A DNA stretch of 64,000 bases from an uncultured Acidimicrobiaceae bacterium (lineage in GTDB: Bacteria; Actinomycetota; Acidimicrobiia; Spongiisociales; SHLN01), in contig CAMYMH010000016.1 in assembly GCA_947259275.1 (NCBI GenBank), forward strand, positions 1 through 64,000, read 5' to 3'. Shown in pieces: positions 46,365 to 58,351 of this stretch. Under the pieces are notes generated by a model. It was not told the origin of the DNA. It worked only from the letters and a program-made list of their open reading frames with translations, and made no database searches. Numbering within the stretch: position 1 is the first letter of the stretch; each line of letters opens with the position of its first letter. The position numbers and the translations under genes were made by a program.

Positions 46365-47420
46365 ATGACTCTTTCGCTTCGTATTGCCCTGGCGGCCATG
46401 GCCAGCGCTTCGCTGATCGTCGTGGCGCAGATGGTGGCGCTCGACACCGATGCCTCGCTCTATCTCAGTTTTGGCGAGGAAAGCCTTGAGACCCTCGAGT
46501 ATGGCCGGGCCAGGCTCGGCGATGTCTACGTGAAGCCCAATCTCGGACACGATGGCCGGCTGTTCTATATCGCGGCTCATGACCCGCTGCTCCTGGACGC
46601 CGACCAGTTCCACGAGCTGGTTGAACGCCCGGTCTATCGGGCGCAGCGGGTCTTGCTTCCGGCGGTGGCGGCACCGGCGCTGCTCCTCGGTGATTGGCCG
46701 CTGGTGTGGTGGATGCTGATCATCAACCTCGTGTCCATCGGCGCCGGCACGTTTGTGACCGCCCGGATCGCCGAGCATCTCGGACTGTCGCCCTGGCTGG
46801 GTCTGGCGTTCGCAGCCAATCCCGGTATCTGGGCGGAGCTGAACGCCGGGGGGTCGGGGGCGCTGGCATGGGCCCTGGCGTCGGCCGCCATCCTGGCGCT
46901 GCTGCGGGGCCGGCCGACCTGGTCGGTCGCCTTCCTCACTGCCGCGGCGCTGAGCCGGGAAGCGATGCTGCTGGTTGCGATCGGGCTGGCTGCTGCCACC
47001 TGGCGGTCGGATCGGCGCCGGGCCGCCTGGCTGGCGGCGCTGCCGATCGGCGTGGCGCTCGCCTGGGGCCTCTATGTGCGGGTTCGGCTCGGCGAGCCGG
47101 TGTGGGCGACCGAGTCCCGTGAGCTGGCGGCCCCGTTCGTGGGTCTGCTGGACGCGGCCCGCGAGTGGATCGACCAGTCGGATCCGGTGCGGGCGGCGGT
47201 GGCCGGTCTCTACCTGGTGCTGGGGGTCCGGGTTCTCCAGCTGGCCCGTTCCACCCGGCACCTCATCGGATGGGCGGTGGCAGGGTTCGCACTCATAATC
47301 CCGTTCTTGAGCGGGGTCGTCTGGTTCGACATCTGGGACATCACCCGGGCCCTCCTCCCGCTGGTGACCGGCCTGGTGCTGCTGGCAGGCCTCGACCCGG
47401 CTAGACCAGATAGCCGTTAG
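46365..47420 (+). CDS. polytopic membrane protein with GHDG motif
   Basis: This 351-residue protein (from the ATG at 46365; a TTG at 46341 is possible) has about eight membrane segments. Its first outside loop reads NLGHDGRLFYIAAHDPLLL, a motif also found in the protein at 51511-52575 (SGDGHDGQQYYGIARDP). Such G-H-D-G-x-x-(F/Y)-Y proteins are uncharacterised and probably GT-C-like. It lies between the two paralogous membrane protein genes, which run the other way. Its last 20 bases overlap the end of paralogue B. Confidence 0.68.
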   Translation: MTLSLRIALAAMASASLIVVAQMVALDTDASLYLSFGEESLETLEYGRARLGDVYVKPNLGHDGRLFYIAAHDPLLLDADQFHELVERPVYRAQRVLLPAVAAPALLLGDWPLVWWMLIINLVSIGAGTFVTARIAEHLGLSPWLGLAFAANPGIWAELNAGGSGALAWALASAAILALLRGRPTWSVAFLTAAALSREAMLLVAIGLAAATWRSDRRRAAWLAALPIGVALAWGLYVRVRLGEPVWATESRELAAPFVGLLDAAREWIDQSDPVRAAVAGLYLVLGVRVLQLARSTRHLIGWAVAGFALIIPFLSGVVWFDIWDITRALLPLVTGLVLLAGLDPARPDSR

Positions 47421-48597
47421 TGAATCCGATGCTGATGGCGATCACCTGGATGCCGGTCGAGGCCGCCACCGAATACCAGAAGAGGCGCCGCCCAACTGCG
47501 CCCGCCCCGTCGTACCAGGCCTGCCAGGACAGGAATAGCAGCGGCGACAGCACGATCAGAAGCTCGAGCGCATAGCGGTAGTTGAACGCCAGACCCCCCC
47601 AGAAGCGGTTGAGGCGAAGGTGGATGAGGATATATGCGAGTCCCCCGACCGCGCTCGACTTCGTCCACGCCGGAGCCGTTCGCCATGCCGTACGCAGCCC
47701 GGGCACGGTGAACAACAGGAAGGGTGAGAACACGAACACGCTGTATTTGGGGTGGAAGAGGAATCCGAGCACGTCGCCGACGTATCCGGCAATGCTCTGC
47801 CTTCCGGCCCGGTCGACGAAGGCTTCGCCGTAGCTGGGTGGGGCAGGCGACCAGGTGTCGAGCACCGCCTGGTTGTACGCCAGCAGAACCGCGACGCCGA
47901 TGAATGATCCGAGTCCGACCAGCAGTATCGGTTGCCAGGCGCGGGTTCTCCACCCGTGCACCAGCCCGGTGACTGCAGGAATGATGGCAGTCACCGGACG
48001 GATCAGCAGGGAGGCCCCGTAGGCGAGTCCGCCGGCGAAGAAGCGCTCACTCGCCATCCCGAGCACGGCCAACGCCAGGAATAGCTGCGCCGGGCCGTGC
48101 GGCCATAGCTCGTTGGCGGAGATTGACCAGGTCGAGGTCCCGATCGCGAAGATCAGGGCAGCGCCGATGGCGACCACGGGCGCTGCCAGTCGCCGCAGGA
48201 CGAGATGCAGCACACCGACCGCGCCGGCACTGGCGAGCGCGGCCGTGGCGGTCGCCGGCAGCAGGCTCGGGACTGCACCCGCGAAGGTGTCGGAACCGAA
48301 CAGCCAGTAGAGGGGAGTGCTGAGGAACGAGATGCCGGGAGGGCGATTGGACACAACCGTTCCTCCAACATCGAAGATAAACGGGAGCTGTTCGAACTGT
48401 GCCAGGTCGAGGTCCCCGAACTGCGCCATCCGCCAGGCCGGCAACGCACTGGCAACGGCATCGAAGTTCGACTCGACGTTGGCCTGCTGCATCGTGAGCA
48501 AATACAGAGCCAACACCGGCAGGAACACGACCAGGAACGTCTGGTAGGCCGGCGCCGTGCTCAGGCGGGCGTGGGCGCGAACAATCATCGGGTTCAT
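47401..48597 (-). CDS. polytopic membrane protein, GT-C-like (paralogue B)
   Basis: This 398-residue protein matches paralogue A along its full length: FGDLDLAQF, SNRPPGISF, TWSISANELWPHGPAQLFLA, LLIRPVTAIIPAVTG, and the end VFVFSPFLLFTVPGLR and HLRLNRFWGGLAFNYRY. A 52-base stretch is identical in DNA to paralogue A. The ATG at 48597 was chosen by alignment with A. It is divergent from uvrA, with 130 bases between them. Confidence 0.72.
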   Translation of the reverse strand: MNPMIVRAHARLSTAPAYQTFLVVFLPVLALYLLTMQQANVESNFDAVASALPAWRMAQFGDLDLAQFEQLPFIFDVGGTVVSNRPPGISFLSTPLYWLFGSDTFAGAVPSLLPATATAALASAGAVGVLHLVLRRLAAPVVAIGAALIFAIGTSTWSISANELWPHGPAQLFLALAVLGMASERFFAGGLAYGASLLIRPVTAIIPAVTGLVHGWRTRAWQPILLVGLGSFIGVAVLLAYNQAVLDTWSPAPPSYGEAFVDRAGRQSIAGYVGDVLGFLFHPKYSVFVFSPFLLFTVPGLRTAWRTAPAWTKSSAVGGLAYILIHLRLNRFWGGLAFNYRYALELLIVLSPLLFLSWQAWYDGAGAVGRRLFWYSVAASTGIQVIAISIGFTNGYLV

Positions 48598-48727
48598 CTT
48601 CGGTCGATGGTGACAGAGGGTGGAGGTGAAACCAATGACCTGACCCGAACGCGAAACCCAACCAGGCGCATCCATTTCGTGTCACTGGGGATCGCTACAA
48701 TCGCGGCTCCCGACCTCTCGAGGCACT

Positions 48728-51553
<2,826 letters not shown>

Positions 51554-52607
51554 ACGGCAGCCGCCACGGCGGCCACGCTCCACAGCGGGGCCAGCACCCG
51601 CAAGGTGTTGTTGCCGAACTCCCACACGAACTGGCTGCTGATGAGGGCTACTCCCACCCAGGCGAGCAGTAGCCACCGCAGGAGACGGTCCGAGGTCATG
51701 ATGGCGAGGCCGGTGCCGGCACCGACCAGAGCGGCAGCACCAACGGCCATGCCGACCTCACCGGTCGAGACGTTACCCCACAGGTCAACGGCCTTGGCGA
51801 ATCCGGTGAAGGGCGCACTTAGGTTGCCGGCGGTTGATGCGCCGAAGCGGGCAAACACGAACATGGCCCAGAGCGCGGCGGGTACCGCAGGCACCGCCGT
51901 GAGCCATGCCGCCCGGCGGCGAGCCGAAGGCCATACCCACAAGCCGAGCGCCACCGGAACCACCAGGTAAGTGGTCTTGGCCAAGACGGCCAGCGACAAG
52001 GCGACGGCGGCCGGACGGTCCCGTCCGTCGATGGCCAACACGACTCCGAGCATGGCGAGGCCGAGAGCCAGGGCATCCGGCAGCAGGAACCGGACCGCCA
52101 ACAGGAGCCCGACATTCACGACCGCCAGCTGGGCGACCGTCGAGTTGCCTCCCAGGTGGCGGTTGAGCACCAGCGAGCACGAACCCGCCAATCCGAATCC
52201 GATTACTGCCAGGACCAGCATCATGGTCACGGTCAGGTCGGGCGAGAACCACCCCAGGCCACCGCTCAATGCCGGGTACAGGATGTGGAGGTATCGATAG
52301 CTCGGGTTGTCGAGCAGGTCGGGGACTTGGCTGGTTCCGAAGGGGTCCCTGGCAATGCCGTAGTATTGCTGGCCGTCGTGGCCGTCCCCACTCGCCAGAT
52401 CGATGTCACCCAGATCGGCCACCACGTAGTCACGGATCGGGAAGTCCTCTCCAACTGTGAGGAGCCCGCTCAGGCCTCCGTTGGCAGATGCGATCGCCAG
52501 GGCGACGAAGAGGGCGGTGGCGGCGGAGAGGACAAACCACCAGCCCGGGGAGGGATCGGTGCGTGCTGGGCGCATTCAGACTCTCCTGGGCTCTAGCGTT
52601 GGGGCTT

Positions 52608-53315
52608 ATGGCTGTGGATTGGGATGCTCACTGGTGGCTTTCGCAGGTCGCGACCGACCCTAACTACCGCGAGGATGTGATCCCATTACTCATCGACATG
52701 CTGCGTCCGGTCCCTGAGGACCTCTACCTGGACCTCGGTTGTGGTGAGGGGCAAGGGATGCGAGCAGTGAGGGCGGCGGGAGCTCGCGCCATCGGGTGCG
52801 ATCAAGACCGGGTGTTGCTCGACCAAGCGCGCCTTGATGGGCCGGTCGTCCAGTGCCATCTGCCCGAGTTGGGTTGGCTGGGCGAGGAGGCAGTCGACGG
52901 CGCCTACGCGGTGCTCGTGCTCGAGCACATCGACGATTTCGAGCGACTGCTGGTCGAGGCGGCCCGGACGGTCGTGGCGGGGGGAGTGCTAGTCATCATT
53001 GCCAACCATCCTGCCTTCACTGCTCCCGGGGCCGGCCCCCTCATCGACCCGGGTGACGGTGAGGTGACCTGGCGATGGGGCGCCTACCTGGCACCGGGCA
53101 CCAGCGTCGAGCCGGCCGGATCGTTCAATCTCATGATGTATCACCGACCCCTGGGCACACTTCTGACCGCGGCCGGTCAGGCCGGCTGGATGCTGGAGGC
53201 GCTGGTCGAGCGGGGACCGGGTGATGCCGCGGCCGAACGGGACCCGCTACTGGCGGCACAACGCAACATCCCCCGCCTCATCGGTCTCCGGTTCCAGAAC
53301 GCGGCACCTCCGTAA
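52608..53315 (+). CDS. class I SAM-dependent methyltransferase
   Basis: This 235-residue methyltransferase has LYLDLGCGEGQGMRAVRAAGA (SAM site), IGCDQDRVLLDQAR and VLVLEHIDDFERLL, followed by AGGVLVIIANHPAF. The pattern is methyltransferase type 11/UbiE-like. The substrate is unknown. It sits 11 bases before uvrC and may be carried on the same transcript. The ATG at 52608 removes a long upstream stretch that would overlap the divergent gene. Confidence 0.82.
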   Translation: MAVDWDAHWWLSQVATDPNYREDVIPLLIDMLRPVPEDLYLDLGCGEGQGMRAVRAAGARAIGCDQDRVLLDQARLDGPVVQCHLPELGWLGEEAVDGAYAVLVLEHIDDFERLLVEAARTVVAGGVLVIIANHPAFTAPGAGPLIDPGDGEVTWRWGAYLAPGTSVEPAGSFNLMMYHRPLGTLLTAAGQAGWMLEALVERGPGDAAAERDPLLAAQRNIPRLIGLRFQNAAPP

Positions 53316-53326
53316 ACTCGCCTGGC

Positions 53327-55198
53327 ATGGTGAAACGCCCGCTTCCGTCCGAAATCCCCGACCTGCCCGGCATCTACCTCTTCCGGAATCGACACGGCGA
53401 GGTCATGTACGCCGGAAAAGCGAAGTCACTTCGCAAGCGGGTCTCCTGGTACTTCTCGAAGCGGCTGGCCGCCCGGACCGCCGCCATGGTCGAGGCGTCC
53501 GAAACCGTCGAGTGGATCGTCACCGAGAACGAGGTCGAAGCCCTCATGCTCGAATACACGCTCATCCAGAAACACAAGCCGCGTTTCAACATCCGCCTAC
53601 GAGACGACAAGTCCTACCCCTACCTGGCGATCACCCGCCAGGACGACTGGCCGCGGGCGATGGTCATGCGCGGCAAACGCAAGCGGGGCACCCAGTACTT
53701 CGGGCCATACGGACATGCCTATGCCATCCGGCAGACCCTCGATTTGCTGCTGCGCACCTTCCCGGTCCGCACCTGCACCGACGCCAAGTACAAGCGGCAC
53801 GCCGCTTCGGGGCGGCCCTGCCTGCTGTTTCACATCGAGCGCTGCTCCGGCCCGTGTGTCGGGGAGGTCACTCCTGAGGCCTACCAGGAGTACGTCGAGG
53901 GGCTGGCCGGCTTCCTTTCCGGCAATCACGACGACGTGGTCGACCGTCTGACCATGCAGATGATGGAGGCATCCGAGCGCCAGGAATACGAGCATGCCGC
54001 CCGTCTGCGTGACCAGCTGAGCGCCATTCAGAAGGCGAGTGCCCGCCAGGAGATGGTGACCAAGCGCCCGGAGAACTTCGACCTGATCGCCATCACCGAG
54101 GATGAGCTCGAGGCCTCGCTCGCACTGCTGACCGTGAGGCGCGGGCGAGTGGTGGGGCGGGTCTCGTCCATCGTCGACAAGGTTGAGGACGTCACCACCG
54201 CCGAGTTGATCGCTCGCATGCTCGAGCAGCTGTACGGGGGTGAATCGCCACCCGGGTTGATACTGGTGCCCGAGCTGCCGGACGATCACGAGTTGATGGC
54301 GGATTGGCTGAGCGCCCGGCGGGGGAGCAAGGTGGAGCTGCGGGTGCCCGCGCGCGGCCCCAAGCGGCGTCTGCTGGAGACGGCCCGGGCCAACTCCGCC
54401 GAGGAGTTTGCCCGCCATCGGCTGCGCCGCAACGCCGATCACAACGCTCGGGCCAAGGCATTGCGCAGCCTGCAGGCAATGCTCGACCTCCCCGACCCGC
54501 CGCTGCGGATCGAGTGCTACGACATATCCACCGTGCAGGGAACCAACACGGTCGGCTCGATGGTGGTGCTCGAGGATGGATTGCCGAGGCCGTCGGACTA
54601 CCGGCACTTCCGGGTCAAGGAGGTCACGGGCCAGGATGACTTGGCCTCAATGGAAGAGGTCTTGCGTAGACGGTTCACCGCCTACCTGGTCGAGCGCGAC
54701 CTGCCGCCAGACCAGCGGGGGCGCTTCGCCTATCCGCCCTCTCTCATCCTGGTGGATGGCGGCGCCGGTCAGCTGAGCCGGGCCATCCAGGTGCTCCACG
54801 AGCTCGATCTCGACATCCCGGTCGCCGGCCTCGCCAAACGGATGGAGGAAGTGTATTTGCCCGGTCGGGCCGAGACGGTGCGCATTCCCCGGGGCGAGGA
54901 GGCTCTCTATCTGCTGCAGCGGGTGCGGGACGAAGCCCATCGGTTTGCCATTACCTATCACCGCAAACTGCGCGGTAAGCGCATGGTCGACTCCATCCTC
55001 GACGAGGTATCGGGGGTGGGAGCAACCCGCAAGCAGGCCCTGTTGCGGACCTTCGGATCTCTCAAGCGTCTCCGTGAGGCATCCATTGACCAGATCGAAG
55101 AGGTTGTCCCGCGTAAGGTTGCCGAGAGCGTATACGAGGCCCTGCATGGGCTGTCGGGGGTAGGGACGTCCCCCAGGAGGCGAGATGACGAAGCGTGA
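53327..55198 (+). CDS. uvrC: UvrABC system protein C
   Basis: This 623-residue nuclease makes both incisions in excision repair. The N-terminal GIY-YIG domain reads LPGIYLFRNRHGEVMYAGKAKSLRKRV; here the second motif is Y-A-G rather than the usual Y-V/I-G. The catalytic glutamate is in ENEVEALMLE. A UVR motif follows (QEYEHAARLRDQLSAI), then the RNase H-like domain with D in RIECYDIS and LILVDGGAGQL, and a C-terminal helix-hairpin-helix (EVSGVGATRKQALLRTFGSL). The final 14 bases overlap a possible small gene with a strong ribosome site. Confidence 0.96.
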   Translation: MVKRPLPSEIPDLPGIYLFRNRHGEVMYAGKAKSLRKRVSWYFSKRLAARTAAMVEASETVEWIVTENEVEALMLEYTLIQKHKPRFNIRLRDDKSYPYLAITRQDDWPRAMVMRGKRKRGTQYFGPYGHAYAIRQTLDLLLRTFPVRTCTDAKYKRHAASGRPCLLFHIERCSGPCVGEVTPEAYQEYVEGLAGFLSGNHDDVVDRLTMQMMEASERQEYEHAARLRDQLSAIQKASARQEMVTKRPENFDLIAITEDELEASLALLTVRRGRVVGRVSSIVDKVEDVTTAELIARMLEQLYGGESPPGLILVPELPDDHELMADWLSARRGSKVELRVPARGPKRRLLETARANSAEEFARHRLRRNADHNARAKALRSLQAMLDLPDPPLRIECYDISTVQGTNTVGSMVVLEDGLPRPSDYRHFRVKEVTGQDDLASMEEVLRRRFTAYLVERDLPPDQRGRFAYPPSLILVDGGAGQLSRAIQVLHELDLDIPVAGLAKRMEEVYLPGRAETVRIPRGEEALYLLQRVRDEAHRFAITYHRKLRGKRMVDSILDEVSGVGATRKQALLRTFGSLKRLREASIDQIEEVVPRKVAESVYEALHGLSGVGTSPRRRDDEA

Positions 55199-55286
55199 TC
55201 CGGCCGCCGGCCAGGCCGCTCGCTATGAGTCGCCGGTCGGCCCCGGCTGGGCCGAGATGTTGCGAATGGAGGGCGCCGATGGCTGA
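55185..55286 (+). CDS. possible 33-residue small protein between uvrC and rapZ
   Basis: An ATG at 55185 lies 4 bases after a perfect AGGAGG (55175-55180) and opens 33 codons ending at TGA 55284-55286. The peptide is MTKRDPAAGQAARYES... with P-V-G-P-G-W-A-E-M-L. Its start overlaps the uvrC end by 14 bases and its stop lies inside the rapZ start region (ATGGCTGA), as expected for a translationally coupled gene. I do not recognise a family. It could instead be a device to bring ribosomes to rapZ, or chance. Confidence 0.4.
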   Translation: MTKRDPAAGQAARYESPVGPGWAEMLRMEGADG

Positions 55287-56145
55287 GCAGCCGCTGCTGG
55301 TGGTGGTCACCGGCTTGGCCGGAGCCGGGCGATCGACGGCGGCCAAGGTGCTGGAGGATCTCGGATTCTTTGTCATCGACAACCTGCCCCCCAAGCTCAT
55401 CGGCCGGGCCGCCGAATTGGCGGACCTGGCAGACTTCGCACGGTCCAAGCTGGCGGTAGCGGTCGACTCGCGTTCGGGCGTCCTCACCTTTGCTGAGCTC
55501 GAACAGGAGATTCTGCGGCTGGAGCGGGATGGTGTCCGAACCCTCACGGTGTTTCTCGATGCCGACGATGCCGAGCTCGTGCACCGCTATCAGGAGAATC
55601 GCCGGCCTCATCCGGTGAAGGCGGAGACGCTCGAAGAGTCAATTGCCACCGAACGCAAGCTGCTGGCGGATGTGCGAGGAAACGCCGACGTGCTCATCGA
55701 TACCAGCGAGCTGTCCGTTCACGACCTCCGAATGCGGCTGCAGGACGCGTTCGAGGCGCCATCTCCCCGTCCCCAGATGAAGGTCTCGGTGAGCTCGTTC
55801 GGGTTCAAACACGGCAGCCCGCGTGACCTCGATCTCGTGTTCGACGTCCGGTTCCTGCCCAATCCCCACTGGGTGCCTGAGCTGCGTCCGCTCACCGGCA
55901 TCGACGCCCCGGTTGCCGATTACGTGCTATCGGACGAGGTTGCGGTCGAGTTCGTCACCCGCATCGACGAACTACTCGCTTTCCTCGTACCCCATTTCGT
56001 GGATGAGGGCAAGGCCTATTTGCGGGTGGGAGTCGGCTGCACCGGCGGGCGGCACCGGTCGGTGGCGATCGCCGAAGAGCTGGGTCGCCGGCTGCGAGCT
56101 ACCGGCAACGATGTGACCGTACGGCACCGTGATGCCGATCTTTAG
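55279..56145 (+). CDS. rapZ: RapZ-family RNase adapter/nucleotide-binding protein
   Basis: This 288-residue P-loop protein belongs to the RapZ/YvcJ family. It has Walker A TGLAGAGRSTAAK (11-23), then FFVIDNLPPKLI, FLDADDAELVHRYQENRRPHP and the C-terminal GVGCTGGRHRSVAIAEEL. In E. coli RapZ adapts the RNase E pathway for GlmS control; in Gram-positives the role is less clear. ATG 55279 was chosen because GGAGG lies 7 bases upstream and because the P-loop begins at once. It precedes yvcK by 36 bases, the conserved actinobacterial order. Confidence 0.95.
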   Translation: MAEQPLLVVVTGLAGAGRSTAAKVLEDLGFFVIDNLPPKLIGRAAELADLADFARSKLAVAVDSRSGVLTFAELEQEILRLERDGVRTLTVFLDADDAELVHRYQENRRPHPVKAETLEESIATERKLLADVRGNADVLIDTSELSVHDLRMRLQDAFEAPSPRPQMKVSVSSFGFKHGSPRDLDLVFDVRFLPNPHWVPELRPLTGIDAPVADYVLSDEVAVEFVTRIDELLAFLVPHFVDEGKAYLRVGVGCTGGRHRSVAIAEELGRRLRATGNDVTVRHRDADL

Positions 56146-56181
56146 GTTCCCCACCTCGGGGACTGGGGACGAGAGCTTGTC

Positions 56182-57171
56182 ATGAGCGCGTTGGAACTCG
56201 AAACCGAGATGCTCGACGTCATCCGACTCGATCCCACCGGCCCGCACGTGGTGGCGATTGGAGGCGGCCACGGCCTTGCCCAAGCGCTGGTCGGTGTCCA
56301 GTTATATGCCTCCCGCATCGATGCGGTTGTCACCGTGGCCGATGACGGAGGCTCGTCGGGCCGGCTCACTTCGGCGCTCGACATCCTGCCTCCGGGCGAC
56401 CTGCGCCGGTGCCTGCTGGCCCTGAGCCCCGAGCCGAGTTTGTGGAGCGAGATGTTCGAGTTCCGCTTCGAGTCCACCGACGTCGCCGGGCATTCGCTCG
56501 GCAATCTCATCCTCGCAGCCATGTCGGAGCTGTTCGGCGACTTCGAAACCGGCATCAGCGTGGCCGAGGAGGCGCTCGGTGCGGTCGGACGCGTGATTCC
56601 CACCGCCCGCCGCTCGCTCCATCTGCAAGCGATTATCGACGGCGCGCTCGTCGACGGCCAAGCGGCCATCGCCACTACCCGCGGGACCATCTCCGAGCTT
56701 CGCTTGCTCCCCAAGGGTGAGAACGCCAACCCGCGGGCCTTGGAAGTGGTGGCGGCGGCCGACCAGATCGTCCTCGGGCCCGGCAGCGTCTACACCTCGG
56801 TGATCTCAGCTCTGCTGGTACCCGAGTTGGCCGAAGCGGTCAATGCATCGTCGGCCGATGTCGTCTACGTGTGCAATCTCACCACCCAGGACGGTGAATC
56901 TCTCGGAATGGGTGCCGCCGACCACCTGCGCGCATTGCTCGAGTTCGCGGGTATCAAGACGCCGTTGACTGCTCTGGTGCACCAGGGGACGTTGCCCTTC
57001 CCGCCGGAAGCCGAGTCGGTAGCCGCCGATGAGGAACGGATTCTGGCGCTCGGCGTCAAGCCGGTGTTTCGCGACCTGCTCGACCGAACTCACGACTGGC
57101 CCCAGCATGACCCGATGCGCCTCGGCCGTGCCCTCAAAGAGCTATGGGACGAGTGGAACAAGGGCGACTGA
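56182..57171 (+). CDS. yvcK: YvcK/GlmR-like UDP-sugar-binding regulator (CofD-like)
   Basis: This 329-residue CofD-like protein has the family start HVVAIGGGHGLAQALVG and VVTVADDGGSSGRL, then GHSLGNLILAAM and VLGPGSVYTSVISALLVPEL. YvcK/CuvA/GlmR binds UDP-GlcNAc and controls carbon flow to cell-wall precursors. In most actinobacteria whiA follows directly; here the next genes are the gap pair on the opposite strand. ATG start. Confidence 0.93.
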   Translation: MSALELETEMLDVIRLDPTGPHVVAIGGGHGLAQALVGVQLYASRIDAVVTVADDGGSSGRLTSALDILPPGDLRRCLLALSPEPSLWSEMFEFRFESTDVAGHSLGNLILAAMSELFGDFETGISVAEEALGAVGRVIPTARRSLHLQAIIDGALVDGQAAIATTRGTISELRLLPKGENANPRALEVVAAADQIVLGPGSVYTSVISALLVPELAEAVNASSADVVYVCNLTTQDGESLGMGAADHLRALLEFAGIKTPLTALVHQGTLPFPPEAESVAADEERILALGVKPVFRDLLDRTHDWPQHDPMRLGRALKELWDEWNKGD

Positions 57172-57205
57172 GCCGAAGAGTCGCCAGTCAGATGAGTCGC
57201 CAGTT

Positions 57206-57303
57206 CCAGTCGCCAGCTCTCGGTTCCGGGCCCGGCCGCGACCGAGCGGCAACCCTCTCCGGCTGGGCCAGCGACCGAGAGCAAACTGGTAGCCGGCGAC
57301 TGG
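57206..57303. repeat. imperfect inverted repeat in the yvcK-gap gap
   Basis: CCAGTCGCC...CTCTCGGT (57206-57224) pairs with ACCGAGAG...GGCGACTGG (57274-57303), with a 12-base insertion in the right arm. The octamer GTCGCCAG also occurs at 57180, 57196 and 57209. The element lies between the converging ends of yvcK and gap and may end both transcripts. Confidence 0.6.
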
Positions 57304-57313
57304 CGACCGGCGT

Positions 57314-57333
57314 AGAAGGCGCAGCCGCCTTCT
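57314..57333. terminator. 8-bp hairpin at the end of gap
   Basis: AGAAGGCG-cagc-CGCCTTCT forms a perfect 8-bp stem that overlaps the gap stop codon. There is no T-tract, so termination strength is uncertain. Confidence 0.4.
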
Positions 57334-58351
57334 AGGCGGGCGTCAGCTGCTTGCCTATCAGCTCGATCAAGTCGACCACCCGGTTCGAGTAGCCCCATTC
57401 GTTGTCGTACCAGGACACGATCTTGACGAAGCGGCCGTCCATCACCTGGGTGGCGTTGGCGTCGAAGATCGAGGAGTAGGGGTTGCCGATGATGTCGGTC
57501 GAGACCAGCGGCTCCTCCGAGTATTGGAGCACACCTTCCAGCTCGCCTTCCGCAGCCGCCTTCATGGCGGCATTGACCTGTTCGACGGTGACGTCTGCTT
57601 CGACCTCGATCACGAGATCGACGATGGAACCGTCCGGAACCGGGACCCGCATTGCCATCCCGTCCAGCTTGCCGGCCAGCTCGGGGAGCACCAGCCCAAC
57701 CGCCCGGGCCGCCCCGGTGGTGGTCGGGATGATGTTCTCGGTGGCAGCCCGCGCCCGGCGCAAGTCGGCGTGCGGTACGTCGGCGAGGCGCTGATCGTTG
57801 GTATACGCATGAACTGTGGTCATCACGCCCCGCTTGAGCCCGAAGCTGTCATTGATCACCTTGGCCACCGGCGCCAGGCAGTTGGTAGTGCAGGAAGCGT
57901 TGGAGATGACCTGATCGTCGGCTTCGAGAGAGTCGCCATTCACGCCCAGCACCACGGTGGCGTCGACTTCGTCTTTGGCCGGAACCGTCAAGATCACTTT
58001 CTTGGCTCCCGCCTCAATGTGCATCGCTGCCTTCTCCCGGGTCCGAAAGATGCCGGTGGCCTCGATCACCACGTCGACGCCCAGCTCCTCCCACGGGAGT
58101 TTGGCCGGGTCGGGCTCCATCAGCATTTTCACGGTATGGCCACCGGCCGTCATGATCCCGTCGGCCGTGCTGACCTCGCCCGCGAATTGGCCCATGACGG
58201 TGTCGTTCTTGAGCAGGTAGGCGAGGACGTCGTCGTCCGCCAGGTCGTTGATCGCCACCACCTCGATGCCGGAGTCGGGCCGCTCGGCGATAATCCGAAA
58301 GACGGCCCGACCGATGCGGCCGAAGCCGTTGATTGCCACCCGTGCGCTCAT
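57332..58351 (-). CDS. gap: glyceraldehyde-3-phosphate dehydrogenase, type I
   Basis: This 339-residue glycolytic enzyme oxidises GAP to 1,3-bisphosphoglycerate with NAD. It has INGFGRIGRAVFR at the N-terminus, the intact active-site motif SNASCTTNCLAP with the catalytic cysteine, the histidine in TTVHAYTNDQ and the C-terminal SWYDNEWGYSNRVVDL. It is encoded downstream of, and overlapping by 4 bases, the cysteine-less homologue at 58348-59361, so both are translated from one mRNA running away from pgk. Split orientation from pgk-tpiA is unusual for an actinobacterium. Confidence 0.96.
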   Translation of the reverse strand: MSARVAINGFGRIGRAVFRIIAERPDSGIEVVAINDLADDDVLAYLLKNDTVMGQFAGEVSTADGIMTAGGHTVKMLMEPDPAKLPWEELGVDVVIEATGIFRTREKAAMHIEAGAKKVILTVPAKDEVDATVVLGVNGDSLEADDQVISNASCTTNCLAPVAKVINDSFGLKRGVMTTVHAYTNDQRLADVPHADLRRARAATENIIPTTTGAARAVGLVLPELAGKLDGMAMRVPVPDGSIVDLVIEVEADVTVEQVNAAMKAAAEGELEGVLQYSEEPLVSTDIIGNPYSSIFDANATQVMDGRFVKIVSWYDNEWGYSNRVVDLIELIGKQLTPA

